DNA from: a bacterium HR39 | GTDB lineage: Bacteria > Pseudomonadota > Alphaproteobacteria > Geminicoccales > Geminicoccaceae | Length of the DNA: 6,062 nt | Reading direction: 5' to 3' | NCBI GenBank assembly: GCA_002898955.1 | Contig: BEIP01000098.1 | Location: forward strand, 1 to 6,062 | Shown here: piece after piece, positions 1-6,062 of the stretch | How positions within the stretch are numbered: the stretch's first letter is position 1 | How the letters are laid out: each line of letters begins with the position of its first letter | The notes under the pieces: generated by a model | The model's database searches: none | What the model saw: the letters and a program-made list of their open reading frames with translations, nothing else | Told to the model about the DNA's origin: nothing | Translations under genes and position numbers: made by a program

Positions 1-2
1 AG

Positions 3-287
3 CTCATTTACAATGGCTATTGGTTCTCGCCCGAGCGCGAGATGCTGCAGGCGCTGGTCGACAGGTCCCAGGAGTGCGTCACCGGCACCGTCCGCCTCAA
101 GCTCTACAAGGGCTCGGTGCAGGTGGTGGGCCGCAGGAGCCCCTACAGCCTCTACCGGCAGGACCTCGCCACCTTCGAGGAAGGCTCCGGCTACGACCAG
201 CGCGACGCCACCGGCTTCATCCGCCTCAACGCCCTGAGACTGCGTCTCCGTGCGATCGCGCAGAAGGACTGCCGCGGCGCGCCGTGA
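3..287 (+). CDS. argG: argininosuccinate synthase, C-terminal 94 residues (5' end outside window)
   Basis: This is the tail of argininosuccinate synthase, the cytosolic enzyme that joins citrulline and aspartate with ATP cleavage to make argininosuccinate in arginine synthesis. The frame is already open at the left edge, and the first complete codon is at position 3. It reads [16 protein letters not shown], followed by [32 protein letters not shown] and LNALRLRLR. These are the well-conserved C-terminal segments of ArgG, including the helix that takes part in tetramer packing. The ATP-binding N-terminus and the catalytic centre lie upstream and cannot be judged. The C-terminus runs about ten residues ([11 protein letters not shown]) beyond the usual family end, LRLRL plus a few basic residues, and the TGA stop is at 285-287. 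The next gene either overlaps this tail by 38 nt or starts 43 nt after it, so the two are probably in one transcript. An ATG at 42 lies inside the gene and is not its start. Confidence 0.96.
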   Translation, partial: LIYNGYWFSPEREMLQALVDRSQECVTGTVRLKLYKGSVQVVGRRSPYSLYRQDLATFEEGSGYDQRDATGFIRLNALRLRLRAIAQKDCRGAP

Positions 288-1095
288 GCGGGAGAGGGCG
301 GCGCGGCCGCTGCCGCCCGACTGGCCGCGCATGGTGGAGCGGGTGCTCTACCGCGACGGCCTGATGCTGGTGCTGGACAAGCCGGCCGGGCTGCCGGTCC
401 ATCCCGGGCCGGGTGGCGGCATCACGGTCGAGGACTATCTCGACGCGCTCCGCTTCGGCCTGCGCACCCGTCCCCATCTCGCCCACCGGCTCGACCGGGA
501 CACATCGGGCTGCCTCGTGCTGGGCCGGCACCGCAAGGCGCTGCGCCGGCTCGGGGCGCTGTTCCGCCAGGGCCGGGTGGAGAAGACCTACTGGGCCGTC
601 GTCCACGGCCGCCCGCCGCAGGAGTCGGGCGTGATCGACCTGCCGCTTTCCAAGGTCTCCCGGGACCGGCGCAGCTGGTGGATGCGCCCGGACCCCGAGG
701 GGCAGCCGGCCGTCACCGCCTACCGGGTGCTGGCGAGCGACGGGGAGCTCTCGTGGGTGGAGCTGCGCCCGCGCACCGGCCGCACCCACCAGCTCCGCGT
801 CCACTTGGCCGCCATCGGCTGCCCCATCGTGGGCGACCCCGTCTACGGCCGCCCGGAGGATCGCGGCACGCCGACGATGCTGCACGCGCGGGCGGTGGAG
901 ATCCCGCTCTACCCCAACCGTCCGCCGGTGCGGGTCGAGGCACCCGTGCCGGACCACATGCGGCCGCCGATCGAGCGGCTGCGGAGGGCCGCCGCCGCGG
1001 CCGGCCGCCCGGTCCCGCCGGTCGATGCGCATGTGGAACCCGGCCGCGAACCGGTGCAGGATGTCGCAGATCCACAAGGGAGGGAGGAAAGGTGA
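250..1095 (+). CDS. RluA-family RNA pseudouridine synthase (single domain, no S4 domain)
   Basis: Predicted to isomerise uridine to pseudouridine in RNA; whether the target is rRNA or tRNA cannot be told from sequence. From the GTG at 250 the protein has 281 residues. Conserved segments in order are [13 protein letters not shown] (about residues 41-53), the catalytic motif HRLDRDTSG with nucleophile Asp82, VEKTYWAVV (about 114-122), [12 protein letters not shown] (175-186) and GDPVYG (195-200). No N-terminal S4 RNA-binding domain is present, as in the short RluA-like branch. The start is uncertain. GTG 250 gives an Arg-rich 27-residue leader and overlaps argG. ATG 331 (residue 28) lies just before the conserved LYRDG and fits family length better. 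Neither has a clear Shine-Dalgarno. The stop at 1093-1095 overlaps the next gene's GTG by 4 nt, so translation is probably coupled. The last 35 or so residues after the domain are low-complexity and charged. Confidence 0.94.
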   Translation: MRSRRRTAAARRERERAARPLPPDWPRMVERVLYRDGLMLVLDKPAGLPVHPGPGGGITVEDYLDALRFGLRTRPHLAHRLDRDTSGCLVLGRHRKALRRLGALFRQGRVEKTYWAVVHGRPPQESGVIDLPLSKVSRDRRSWWMRPDPEGQPAVTAYRVLASDGELSWVELRPRTGRTHQLRVHLAAIGCPIVGDPVYGRPEDRGTPTMLHARAVEIPLYPNRPPVRVEAPVPDHMRPPIERLRRAAAAAGRPVPPVDAHVEPGREPVQDVADPQGREER

Positions 1096-1856
1096 GGCCC
1101 GCAGGCCCCCGGAAGACGCGCACGGCCGCCCTTCTGGCCGCGACCTCGCTGATCGCGGCCGCCGTGCCGGCGCAGGCCGGGGGCGGCTTCGGCGACATGC
1201 TCCGGCGCGGGCCCGGCAGACTGCAGGGCGGTGGTGCGGGAGCGGCCGCGCAGGTGGACCCGGAGACCGCCGGCGCCGGCCTGCGCGAGGCGCTGGTGGT
1301 GGGCATCGAGCGGGCGGTGGACTTCCTCGGCCGGCCGGGGGGCTTTCTGAACAGCGAGCGCTTCCGCATCCCGCTGCCGAGCCCCTTCGCCGAAGCCGGT
1401 CGGGCGCTGCGCATGGTCGGGCTCGGACAGACCGCCGACGACCTCGAAGCGCGCATGAACCGCGGCGCCGAGCGGGCGGTGCGGGTCGCGAAGGACCTGT
1501 TCGTCGAGGCGGTGCCCCAGCTCACCTTCGAGGATGCCCTCGCCATCCTGCAGGGCCCGGAGGATGCCGCCACCCGCCATCTCGAGCGGACCACCGGCGC
1601 CGGGCTGCAGCGGCGCATGCGCCCGATCGTCGAGCGGGAGCTGCAGGACGCCGGCGCGCTGGCGCTGTGGGAGCAGCTGGCGGGACAGGCGAAGAGCGTG
1701 CCGGTCCTCGGCAGTCCCGAGAAGGGGCTCGTCGACCACGTGACGGAGCGGGCGAGCCACGCCCTCTTCGCGGTGCTCGCCGAGGAGGAGAAGCGCATCC
1801 GCACGAACCCGGCGGCCCGCACCACCGAACTCCTGCAGCGCGTGTTCGGGCGCCGA
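1092..1856 (+). CDS. DUF4197 family exported protein, lacking its expected stop codon
   Basis: The function of this family is unknown. The GTG at 1092 sits 4 nt after a strong GGGAGG (1082-1087) and overlaps the preceding stop (GTGA), which fixes the start. Residues 1-29 look like a Sec signal peptide: a basic n-region with RKTR, a hydrophobic AALLAATSLIAAAV core and AQA before the likely cleavage, so the product should be periplasmic. The DUF4197 domain follows: LREALVVGIERAV (64-76), GRPGGFLN (80-87), RIPLPSPF, TFEDALAILQG, DAATRHLERTT, RPIVER and the typical terminal segment NPAARTTELLQRVFG (239-253). Members of this family normally stop within a few residues of that point. Here no stop follows and the frame stays open to 4745. 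The end given, 1856, is my inferred natural end: codon 1854-1856 is CGA, one C-to-T change from TGA. Alternatively, one missing base in the GGG at 1848-1850 would shift reading to the TAG at 1889-1891. Read literally, the product would be 1,217 residues, running across rmuC out of frame into the OmpA gene; I regard that as artefact or mutation. Confidence 0.85.
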
Positions 1857-1865
1857 GCCGCCATC

Positions 1866-1894
1866 TGGACCGGACGGGCCGCATGCGGTAGGCT
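1866..1894 (+). promoter_or_regulatory. candidate sigma-70-type promoter for rmuC and the OmpA-like gene
   Basis: TGGACC (1866-1871) resembles the -35 consensus TTGACA at 4 of 6 positions. It is followed after exactly 17 nt by TAGGCT (1889-1894), which keeps the key T, A and final T of the -10 box. Transcription would begin near 1901, about 45 nt before the rmuC ATG. The site sits in the only gap between the DUF4197 domain and rmuC, where a new transcription unit is plausible. In DNA this GC-rich, chance matches of this quality occur, so the call is tentative. Confidence 0.4.
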
Positions 1895-1944
1895 CGCGAA
1901 CGAAACGGGTACGGGCGCGCAGCCGGCGTGGAGGAGGGACGCGG

Positions 1945-3387
1945 ATGGAGGCAGCCGGGCTGGGGCTTCCCCTGGCGGCACTGATCACGGGCCTGCTGCT
2001 GGGCTTCGTCGCGGCGTGGGTGGTGCGGTTGCGGCCGCTGGAGATGGCGCTGGTGGAGGCGCGGGCACGCACCGGCGAGCTGGAGCGGCGCGCGGCCGAG
2101 GCGGAGGACGCGCGGCGGCGCTGCGAGGAGGAAGCCCGGGGCCTGCGCGAGGAGGTGCGCCGGCTCGATGCCGAAAAGCGCGAGGTGGAGGGCACGCTCG
2201 AGGCCGAGCGGCGGGCCCATGCCGCGCGGATCGAGGAGCTGCGCGAGACGGGGCGCCAGCTCGAGGAGAAGTTCGCGGCGCTGGCCGACGAGGTGCTGGG
2301 ACGCAACAGCGCGAAGTTCCTGGAGCTCGTCTCCGAGCGCTTCCGCACCCACAGCACCGAGGCCGAACGCAGCCTCGAGGCCCGCAAGAGGGAGATCGAG
2401 GAGCTGATCCGGCCGGTGCGCGAGGCCCTCGAGAAGTTCGAGCACCGGGTGGGCGAGATCGAGAAGGCCCGCGAGGGGGCCTATCGGGCGGTGAGCGAGC
2501 AGGTGCGGCTGCTGGCCGAGAGCCACCAGCGGCTCGAGCGCTACACCGCGAGCCTCGTGCAGGCGCTGCGCCGTCCCCAGGTGCGCGGCCGCTGGGGCGA
2601 ATACCAGCTCAGGAACGTGGTCGAGCTCGCCGGCATGAGCGAGCACGTGGACTACGTGCTGCAGGCCGCGCAGGAGGGCGGCGACGGCCGCCTGCGCCCC
2701 GATGCGGTGATCCGGCTGCCCGGCGGCAAGACGGTGGTGGTGGACGCGAAGACACCGCTGGATGCCTATCTCACCGCCGTCGAGGCGCAGAGCGAGGAGG
2801 AGCGCCGCGCTGCGCTGGACCACCACGCCCGCCAGCTCCGCGCGCACGTCCAGATGCTGGCCTCGAAGGAGTACTGGCGCCAGTTCTCCGACGCACCCGA
2901 CTTCGTCGTCATGTTCGTACCCGGCGAGGCCTTCTACGCCGCCGCCGTGGAGCGCGATCCCACCCTGTTCGAATACGCCCTCGAGAGGCGGGTGCTGATC
3001 ACCACGCCCTCCACCTTCGTCGCGCTCATGAAGGCCATCGCCTTCGGCTGGCAGCAGGAAAAGATCGCCGAGAGCGCCCAGCAGGTGGCCGAGGCCGCCC
3101 GCGAGCTCTACAACCGCATCGGCACCTTCCTCGATCACATGAACAGGCTGGGGCGGGCGCTGAGCTCGGCGGTGGACCACTACAACCGAGCGGTGGGCTC
3201 GCTCGAGAGCCGGGTGCTGCCGCAGGCGCGCCGCTTCGCCGAGCTCGGGGTGACGCCGGCGGGCGAGCGGCTGCCCGAGGCGGGAAGCATCGAGCGGGTG
3301 CCGCGGCAGCTCCACGCACCGGAGCTGCCGGACGGAGCGGAAGCCGCGCCGGCCGACGCCGCGGGTACGGGAGGGAACGCGAGTTGA
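1945..3387 (+). CDS. rmuC: RmuC family protein: membrane-anchored coiled coil with PD-(D/E)XK-like nuclease domain
   Basis: RmuC proteins are named for an E. coli gene that limits recombination at inverted repeats; the domain is related to restriction-type nucleases, and its exact activity is not settled. This copy has 480 residues, a normal length. An ATG at 1945 is preceded by GGAGGAGGG (1930-1938) at good spacing. Residues 7-27 form one N-terminal membrane segment, then a charged coiled coil runs to about residue 110, with further helical stretches to about 205. The core domain contains GRWGE (215-219), RPDAVI with Asp253, and VVVDAKTPLDAY with Asp267 and Lys269, which matches the D-x13-DxK core of the nuclease fold. 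Also typical are FVVMFVPGEAF, the TPSTFVALMKAIAFGW block and a helical tail. The last 40 residues are Ala/Pro-rich and variable. The TGA stop overlaps the TTG of the next gene, indicating a coupled pair. It probably acts at the inner membrane facing the nucleoid. Confidence 0.95.
   Translation: MEAAGLGLPLAALITGLLLGFVAAWVVRLRPLEMALVEARARTGELERRAAEAEDARRRCEEEARGLREEVRRLDAEKREVEGTLEAERRAHAARIEELRETGRQLEEKFAALADEVLGRNSAKFLELVSERFRTHSTEAERSLEARKREIEELIRPVREALEKFEHRVGEIEKAREGAYRAVSEQVRLLAESHQRLERYTASLVQALRRPQVRGRWGEYQLRNVVELAGMSEHVDYVLQAAQEGGDGRLRPDAVIRLPGGKTVVVDAKTPLDAYLTAVEAQSEEERRAALDHHARQLRAHVQMLASKEYWRQFSDAPDFVVMFVPGEAFYAAAVERDPTLFEYALERRVLITTPSTFVALMKAIAFGWQQEKIAESAQQVAEAARELYNRIGTFLDHMNRLGRALSSAVDHYNRAVGSLESRVLPQARRFAELGVTPAGERLPEAGSIERVPRQLHAPELPDGAEAAPADAAGTGGNAS
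3369..3386 (+). promoter_or_regulatory. ribosome binding site and TTG start of the OmpA-like gene
   Basis: GGGAGG at 3369-3374 lies 9 nt before a TTG at 3384-3386 that overlaps the rmuC stop (TTGA). No ATG or GTG in this frame lies near here upstream of the hydrophobic leader. The TTG places the leader (MRIRTLEATLALLALL) at the very N-terminus, which decides the start. Confidence 0.75.
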
Positions 3388-4745
3388 GGATCCGCACGCT
3401 CGAGGCCACCTTGGCCCTCCTCGCGCTGCTCGGCCCGATCGGGATCCGGGCCCAGCAGGCCGACGGTGCCGCGCAGCCCGAAGCCGCGCCGGCGCAGCCG
3501 GCCGGGGAGGGCCAGGCCGCGCCGGCACCCGAGGATGTGGATGCGCTGATCGCGCGCATGCGCGAGAAGATCGAGCACATGGACCGCATCGCCCGCGAGC
3601 GGGACCAGGCGCTGAAGTTCCTGCGCGAACAGGTGGAACAGGCGACGAAGCTCATCGGCGAGACGAGCGAGACGGCCCAGAGCCTGCGCAGCGAGCGCGC
3701 CGTCCTCGGCACCCGGCTCGAGGAGCTCTCCCGCATCCGCGACGAGCTGGCCGGCGAGGTGAGCGAGCGGGAGAAGCTGCTGCGGGCACTGGAAGCGCGC
3801 GTGGCGGCGCTCACCGACCTGCTGGGACTGGAGAAGCCCGACCGCCATCGGCTGGGTGAGAGCCTCGATGCCCTGAAGACGAAGCTCGGGCAGGCGCTGT
3901 CCGAACGTGACGAGCTGCGCCGGCAGGTGGCTTCGCTGGAGGGGGAACTGGCGGCACGCGAGCAGGCGCTGGGCGAGGCGAAGGCGACGGCCGCGGCCGA
4001 GCGCGAGCGGCTGGAAAAGGAGCTCGCCGACCTGCGCACCGAGCGGGAGCGGGTCGCGAGGGAGCTCGAGGAGAGCCGTGGTGCGCTTTCCGCGCGCGAG
4101 GAGGAGATCGCGCGCCTCGCGGCCGAGGTGGAGCGGCTGAACGGCCGGCTTTCCACCCTCACGGCACTCCTCGCCGACAACGAGGAGCGGCTCGACCATC
4201 TGAGCCGGGTCGACCGCGAGCAGAAGGCCACCATCGAGCGCCTCACCGCGCAGCTCAACGAGGCGCTCGCGCGGAAGGTGGAGGAGCTGCAGCAGTACCG
4301 CTCCGAGTTCCTCGGGCGGCTGCGGCAGGTGCTGGGCGATCATCCGGACATCCGCATCGAGGGCGACCGCTTCGTGCTGCAGTCGGAGATCCTCTTCCCC
4401 TCCGGCTCGGCCGAACTCGAGCCGGAAGGAAAGCGCCGGCTCGAGGAGATCGCCAACACGCTGAAGGAGATCGCCGCGAAGATCCCGCCCGACGTCGACT
4501 GGGTGCTGCGGGTGGACGGCCACACGGACAAGCGGCCGCTGCGGCCCGATTCACCCTACCGCGACAACTGGGAGCTCTCCACGGCGCGGGCGCTCACGGT
4601 GGTCAAGTTCCTGATCGACCGCGGCATCCCCCCGGAGCGGCTGGTGGCGGCGGGCTTCGGCGAGTACCGGCCGGTGGATCCCGGTGACAGCGAGCAGGCG
4701 TACCGACGCAACCGCCGCATCGAATTCCGGCTCACCCAGCGCTGA
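3384..4745 (+). CDS. exported coiled-coil protein with C-terminal OmpA/MotB peptidoglycan-binding domain
   Basis: Predicted to tether an envelope structure to peptidoglycan. From the TTG start it has 453 residues. Residues 1-22 form a hydrophobic leader ending IRA before QQA, either a signal peptide or an uncleaved anchor. An Ala/Pro/Gln-rich linker follows to about residue 52. From about 55 to 310 the sequence is almost unbroken heptad-like coiled coil, rich in Glu, Arg and Leu. The OmpA-like domain fills about 320-453: FVLQSEILFPSGSAEL (330-345), VDGHTD (377-382), NWELSTARA (395-403), the GIPPERLVAAGFGEYRPVD block and RRNRRIEF near the end. The Asp of GHTD and the Arg of NWELSTARA match positions that bind diaminopimelate-containing peptide in this family. 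The arrangement resembles MotB-like proteins with a long stalk, but a MotB plug helix is not evident and no motA is adjacent. It is coupled to rmuC by a 4-nt overlap. I see no clear terminator after the TGA at 4743-4745. Confidence 0.93.
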   Translation: MRIRTLEATLALLALLGPIGIRAQQADGAAQPEAAPAQPAGEGQAAPAPEDVDALIARMREKIEHMDRIARERDQALKFLREQVEQATKLIGETSETAQSLRSERAVLGTRLEELSRIRDELAGEVSEREKLLRALEARVAALTDLLGLEKPDRHRLGESLDALKTKLGQALSERDELRRQVASLEGELAAREQALGEAKATAAAERERLEKELADLRTERERVARELEESRGALSAREEEIARLAAEVERLNGRLSTLTALLADNEERLDHLSRVDREQKATIERLTAQLNEALARKVEELQQYRSEFLGRLRQVLGDHPDIRIEGDRFVLQSEILFPSGSAELEPEGKRRLEEIANTLKEIAAKIPPDVDWVLRVDGHTDKRPLRPDSPYRDNWELSTARALTVVKFLIDRGIPPERLVAAGFGEYRPVDPGDSEQAYRRNRRIEFRLTQR

Positions 4746-5015
4746 GGGAGGGACGGCCGGAAGAGCGGGACGACAGGCAAAGCATGATTGGTCTGCACCG
4801 TGGCAACCCCGGGGCCATCGGAGCTCGCCGAGCGCGGAATTCGGTACGCATCTCATCGTAGCCGACGTTCGCGGGACTCCGGTGGCTTCGGTCGGGCGCC
4901 AGGGCCAGGTGCCAATGCCCCGCACCCAGCGTCTCCGAGAGGCCGCCGGTGTGGGTCTTCGTGGAAGGCGTTGGAGCTCGGCCGACGCCGCGCCACGGCC
5001 CGATGCGAGCGCCAG

Positions 5016-5076
5016 ATCCCGCGGGATGACGGCTGGTTCCCCGCTCCGCTCACGGCTATCTCCGTGGGCGCCACGG
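5016..5076 (+). promoter_or_regulatory. cluster of palindromes upstream of the methyltransferase gene
   Basis: Three inverted repeats sit within 61 nt, ending 34 nt before the methyltransferase ribosome site. The first is a perfect 12-bp palindrome, ATCCCGCGGGAT, at 5016-5027. The second is a 9-bp stem with one G-T pair, 5047-5055 with 5062-5070, around a CTATCT loop. The third is CCGTGG-GCG-CCACGG at 5062-5076. The second and third share the 5062-5067 arm, so in RNA they would be mutually exclusive hairpins. None has a following T-tract, so they are not ordinary terminators. They could be operators or a leader-RNA switch; the structure is seen, the role is inferred. Confidence 0.4.
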
Positions 5077-5109
5077 CGCGGCGTCGTGCGGCGCGGGCGG
5101 GATCGCACC

Positions 5110-5119
5110 GGAGGAGGGG
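5110..5119 (+). promoter_or_regulatory. ribosome binding site fixing the methyltransferase GTG start
   Basis: GGAGGAGGGG at 5110-5119 lies 6 nt before the GTG at 5126-5128, which is directly followed by the conserved N-terminal strand and motif I. No ATG in this frame lies nearby, so the GTG is the likely start. Confidence 0.75.
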
Positions 5120-5125
5120 CATCGG

Positions 5126-6062
5126 GTGGCGCGGACCTACGCGGTCGTCGATCTCTTCGCCGGCCCGGGCGGGCTGTCCGAGGGGTTCGCCGCGTGCCGG
5201 CTTGCGGACGGGACCCCCGCCTTCGACGTGCTGCTGTCGGTCGAGAAGGATCCGGCGGCCTGGCGCACCCTGCGGCTGCGCAGCTTCCTGCGCCTGCTGG
5301 ACCGCCTGCCGCGCGCCTACCTCGCGTGGATCGCCGATCCCGGGCGCACGCCGGAGTGGGAGGAGACGCACCCGCGCGCGTGGGAGGAGGCGGGGCGGCG
5401 CACGCTGCGGCGCGAGCTCGGCGCACCGGGCGTGTTCGAGGAGCTGGCTCCGCGCCTCGTGGCCCTGCGCGAGGCGTGGCACGGCGATACCGTGCTGATC
5501 GGCGGCCCGCCCTGTCAGGCCTATTCGCTGATCGGCCGCGCCCGCAACGCCGGCAACCCGGGCTACGACCCCGAGCGCGACGGCCGCCACTTCCTCTACC
5601 GCGAGTACCTGCGCATTCTCGATCTGCTGCGGCCGGCCGCCTTCGTGATGGAGAACGTCAAGGGACTGCTCTCCGCCCGGGTGGGCCGCGAGCACGTCTT
5701 CCGCCGCATCCTCGACGACCTCGCCTCCATCGGCGGCGGATCCGACGGCTACGAGCTGGTCGCCTTCGCGGGCGGACGGGTGGGCTGTACGGACGTGCGC
5801 AAGTTCGTGGTGCGGGTGGAGGAGTTCGGCGTGCCGCAGGCCCGCCACCGGGTGTTCGTCCTCGGGATCCGGCGCGACGCGCTGCCCGTGCTCCTGCCGC
5901 CTCCACCGCGCGTCGCGCGCCACGTCGCGGCCGGTACCGTGCTGGCGGGCCTCGAGCCGTTGCGCAGCGGGCTCAGCCGCGGAGATTCGGCCGACGCGTG
6001 GCGGCGGACGGTGCTGGACGCCTTCGGGCGGCTGGAGCGGCTCGCCCGGAAGGTGGGTCCGG
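5126..6062 (+). CDS. C5-cytosine-specific DNA methyltransferase, N-terminal 312 codons (3' end outside window)
   Basis: Predicted to transfer a methyl group from S-adenosylmethionine to C5 of cytosine within a specific DNA site. The frame is open from a GTG with a strong ribosome site to the right edge. Motif I, DLFAGPGGLSEGF (9-21), binds the cofactor. LSVEKD (motif II) follows at about residue 40. Motif IV, GGPPCQAYS (126-134), carries the catalytic Cys130. Motif VI is MENVKG with Glu176. Motif VIII is QARHR (238-242) in EEFGVPQARHRVFVLGIR. The target-recognition domain and motifs IX-X must lie to the right. The distance from motif I to the Pro-Cys is near 115 residues, compared with about 70 in compact enzymes such as M.HhaI. 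The extra stretch (about 50-105) is helical, Arg/Glu/Trp-rich and precedes a normal motif IV. From memory, such enlarged enzymes often occur in multigene restriction or defence loci. Base composition matches the neighbours, so there is no compositional sign of recent transfer. No partner nuclease is visible in the window. Confidence 0.95.
   Translation, partial: MARTYAVVDLFAGPGGLSEGFAACRLADGTPAFDVLLSVEKDPAAWRTLRLRSFLRLLDRLPRAYLAWIADPGRTPEWEETHPRAWEEAGRRTLRRELGAPGVFEELAPRLVALREAWHGDTVLIGGPPCQAYSLIGRARNAGNPGYDPERDGRHFLYREYLRILDLLRPAAFVMENVKGLLSARVGREHVFRRILDDLASIGGGSDGYELVAFAGGRVGCTDVRKFVVRVEEFGVPQARHRVFVLGIRRDALPVLLPPPPRVARHVAAGTVLAGLEPLRSGLSRGDSADAWRRTVLDAFGRLERLARKVGP

Larger units (their letters stand above)
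4746..5125 (+). other. 380-nt intergenic region, no convincing gene
   Basis: I find no plus-strand gene with a ribosome binding site here, no tRNA-like fold and no good -35/-10 pair. Composition is slightly more mixed than in the flanking genes, for example around 4775-4795 and 4835-4860. On the minus strand one frame is open from about 5049 down to 4733 and reads in part GHWHLALAPD and YDEMRTEFRAR, which is faintly protein-like. It has no credible start or ribosome site and I recognise no family; it could be the eroded remnant of a gene. Small inverted repeats occur at 4823-4833 (GCTCG-C-CGAGC), with a denser cluster at 5016-5076. This gap separates the housekeeping block from the methyltransferase. 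Confidence 0.6.

Noticed and set aside
226..1077. Minus-strand open frame of 283 codons opposite the pseudouridine synthase.
   Set aside because: The plus strand carries the full set of RluA-family motifs; the antisense frame is His/Arg/Pro-rich shadow sequence.
3340..3493. A 14-nt direct repeat (GAAGCCGCGCCGGC) at 3340-3353 and 3480-3493.
   Set aside because: Both copies encode EAAPA in the Ala/Pro-rich tail of RmuC and linker of the OmpA-like protein; biased codon use explains it without a mobile element or attachment site.
1522..3528. Minus-strand open frame of 668 codons opposite rmuC.
   Set aside because: It mirrors the coding strand in very high GC DNA, shows no recognisable domain, and lies opposite a well-supported gene.
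678..4745. A single plus-strand frame open for 1,355 codons, apparently one giant protein.
   Set aside because: It strings together an out-of-frame shadow of the pseudouridine synthase, the real DUF4197 domain, an Arg/Gly/Ala-rich shadow of rmuC and the real OmpA-like protein. The rmuC frame has clear family motifs and its own ribosome site, so the joined frame is not a fusion gene.
4746..4860. A rho-independent terminator after the OmpA-like gene.
   Set aside because: Only short inverted repeats such as 4823-4833 are present and no T-tract follows, so a terminator cannot be supported.
4853..5923. Minus-strand open frame of 356 codons opposite the methyltransferase.
   Set aside because: Most of it is antisense to a methyltransferase with intact motifs; its composition is that of a shadow frame and no family is recognisable.
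1..6062. tRNA or rRNA genes, CRISPR arrays, insertion-sequence ends or replication origin iterons.
   Set aside because: Reading both strands I saw no regularly spaced repeats, no terminal inverted repeats with a transposase and no cloverleaf-like segment.

Overview
The window is very GC-rich, with G or C at almost every third codon position. It reads as chromosomal DNA of a high-GC proteobacterium. The single-domain RluA-type pseudouridine synthase, the DUF4197 protein and the RmuC plus coiled-coil OmpA/MotB pair together suggest an alphaproteobacterium (Rhodospirillales-like). That placement is inferred from remembered family resemblance, not from a search.

Layout, all on the plus strand. 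(1) 1-287: the 3' end of argG (argininosuccinate synthase). (2) 250-1095: an RluA-family pseudouridine synthase. (3) From 1092: a secreted DUF4197 protein that overlaps the synthase stop by 4 nt. Its recognisable domain ends near 1850, but no stop codon follows; its frame stays open to 4745. (4) About 1857-1944: a short gap with a plausible sigma-70-type promoter. (5) 1945-3387: rmuC, a membrane-anchored coiled-coil protein with a PD-(D/E)XK-like nuclease domain. (6) 3384-4745: an exported coiled-coil protein with a C-terminal OmpA/MotB peptidoglycan-binding domain, starting at a TTG that overlaps the rmuC stop. (7) 4746-5125: 380 nt without a convincing gene, holding a cluster of palindromes. 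(8) 5126 to the right edge: the first 312 codons of a C5-cytosine DNA methyltransferase that runs out of the window. It has a good ribosome binding site and motifs I, IV, VI and VIII.

How the genes relate: genes 1-3 are tightly packed and probably co-transcribed housekeeping genes (arginine synthesis, RNA modification, a periplasmic protein of unknown role). rmuC and the OmpA-like gene form a translationally coupled pair. The methyltransferase lies beyond the only long gap and is probably the first gene of a restriction-modification or related defence locus continuing to the right. That locus is the most likely place for something new, but only its first gene is visible here. The other anomaly is the missing stop codon of the DUF4197 gene.
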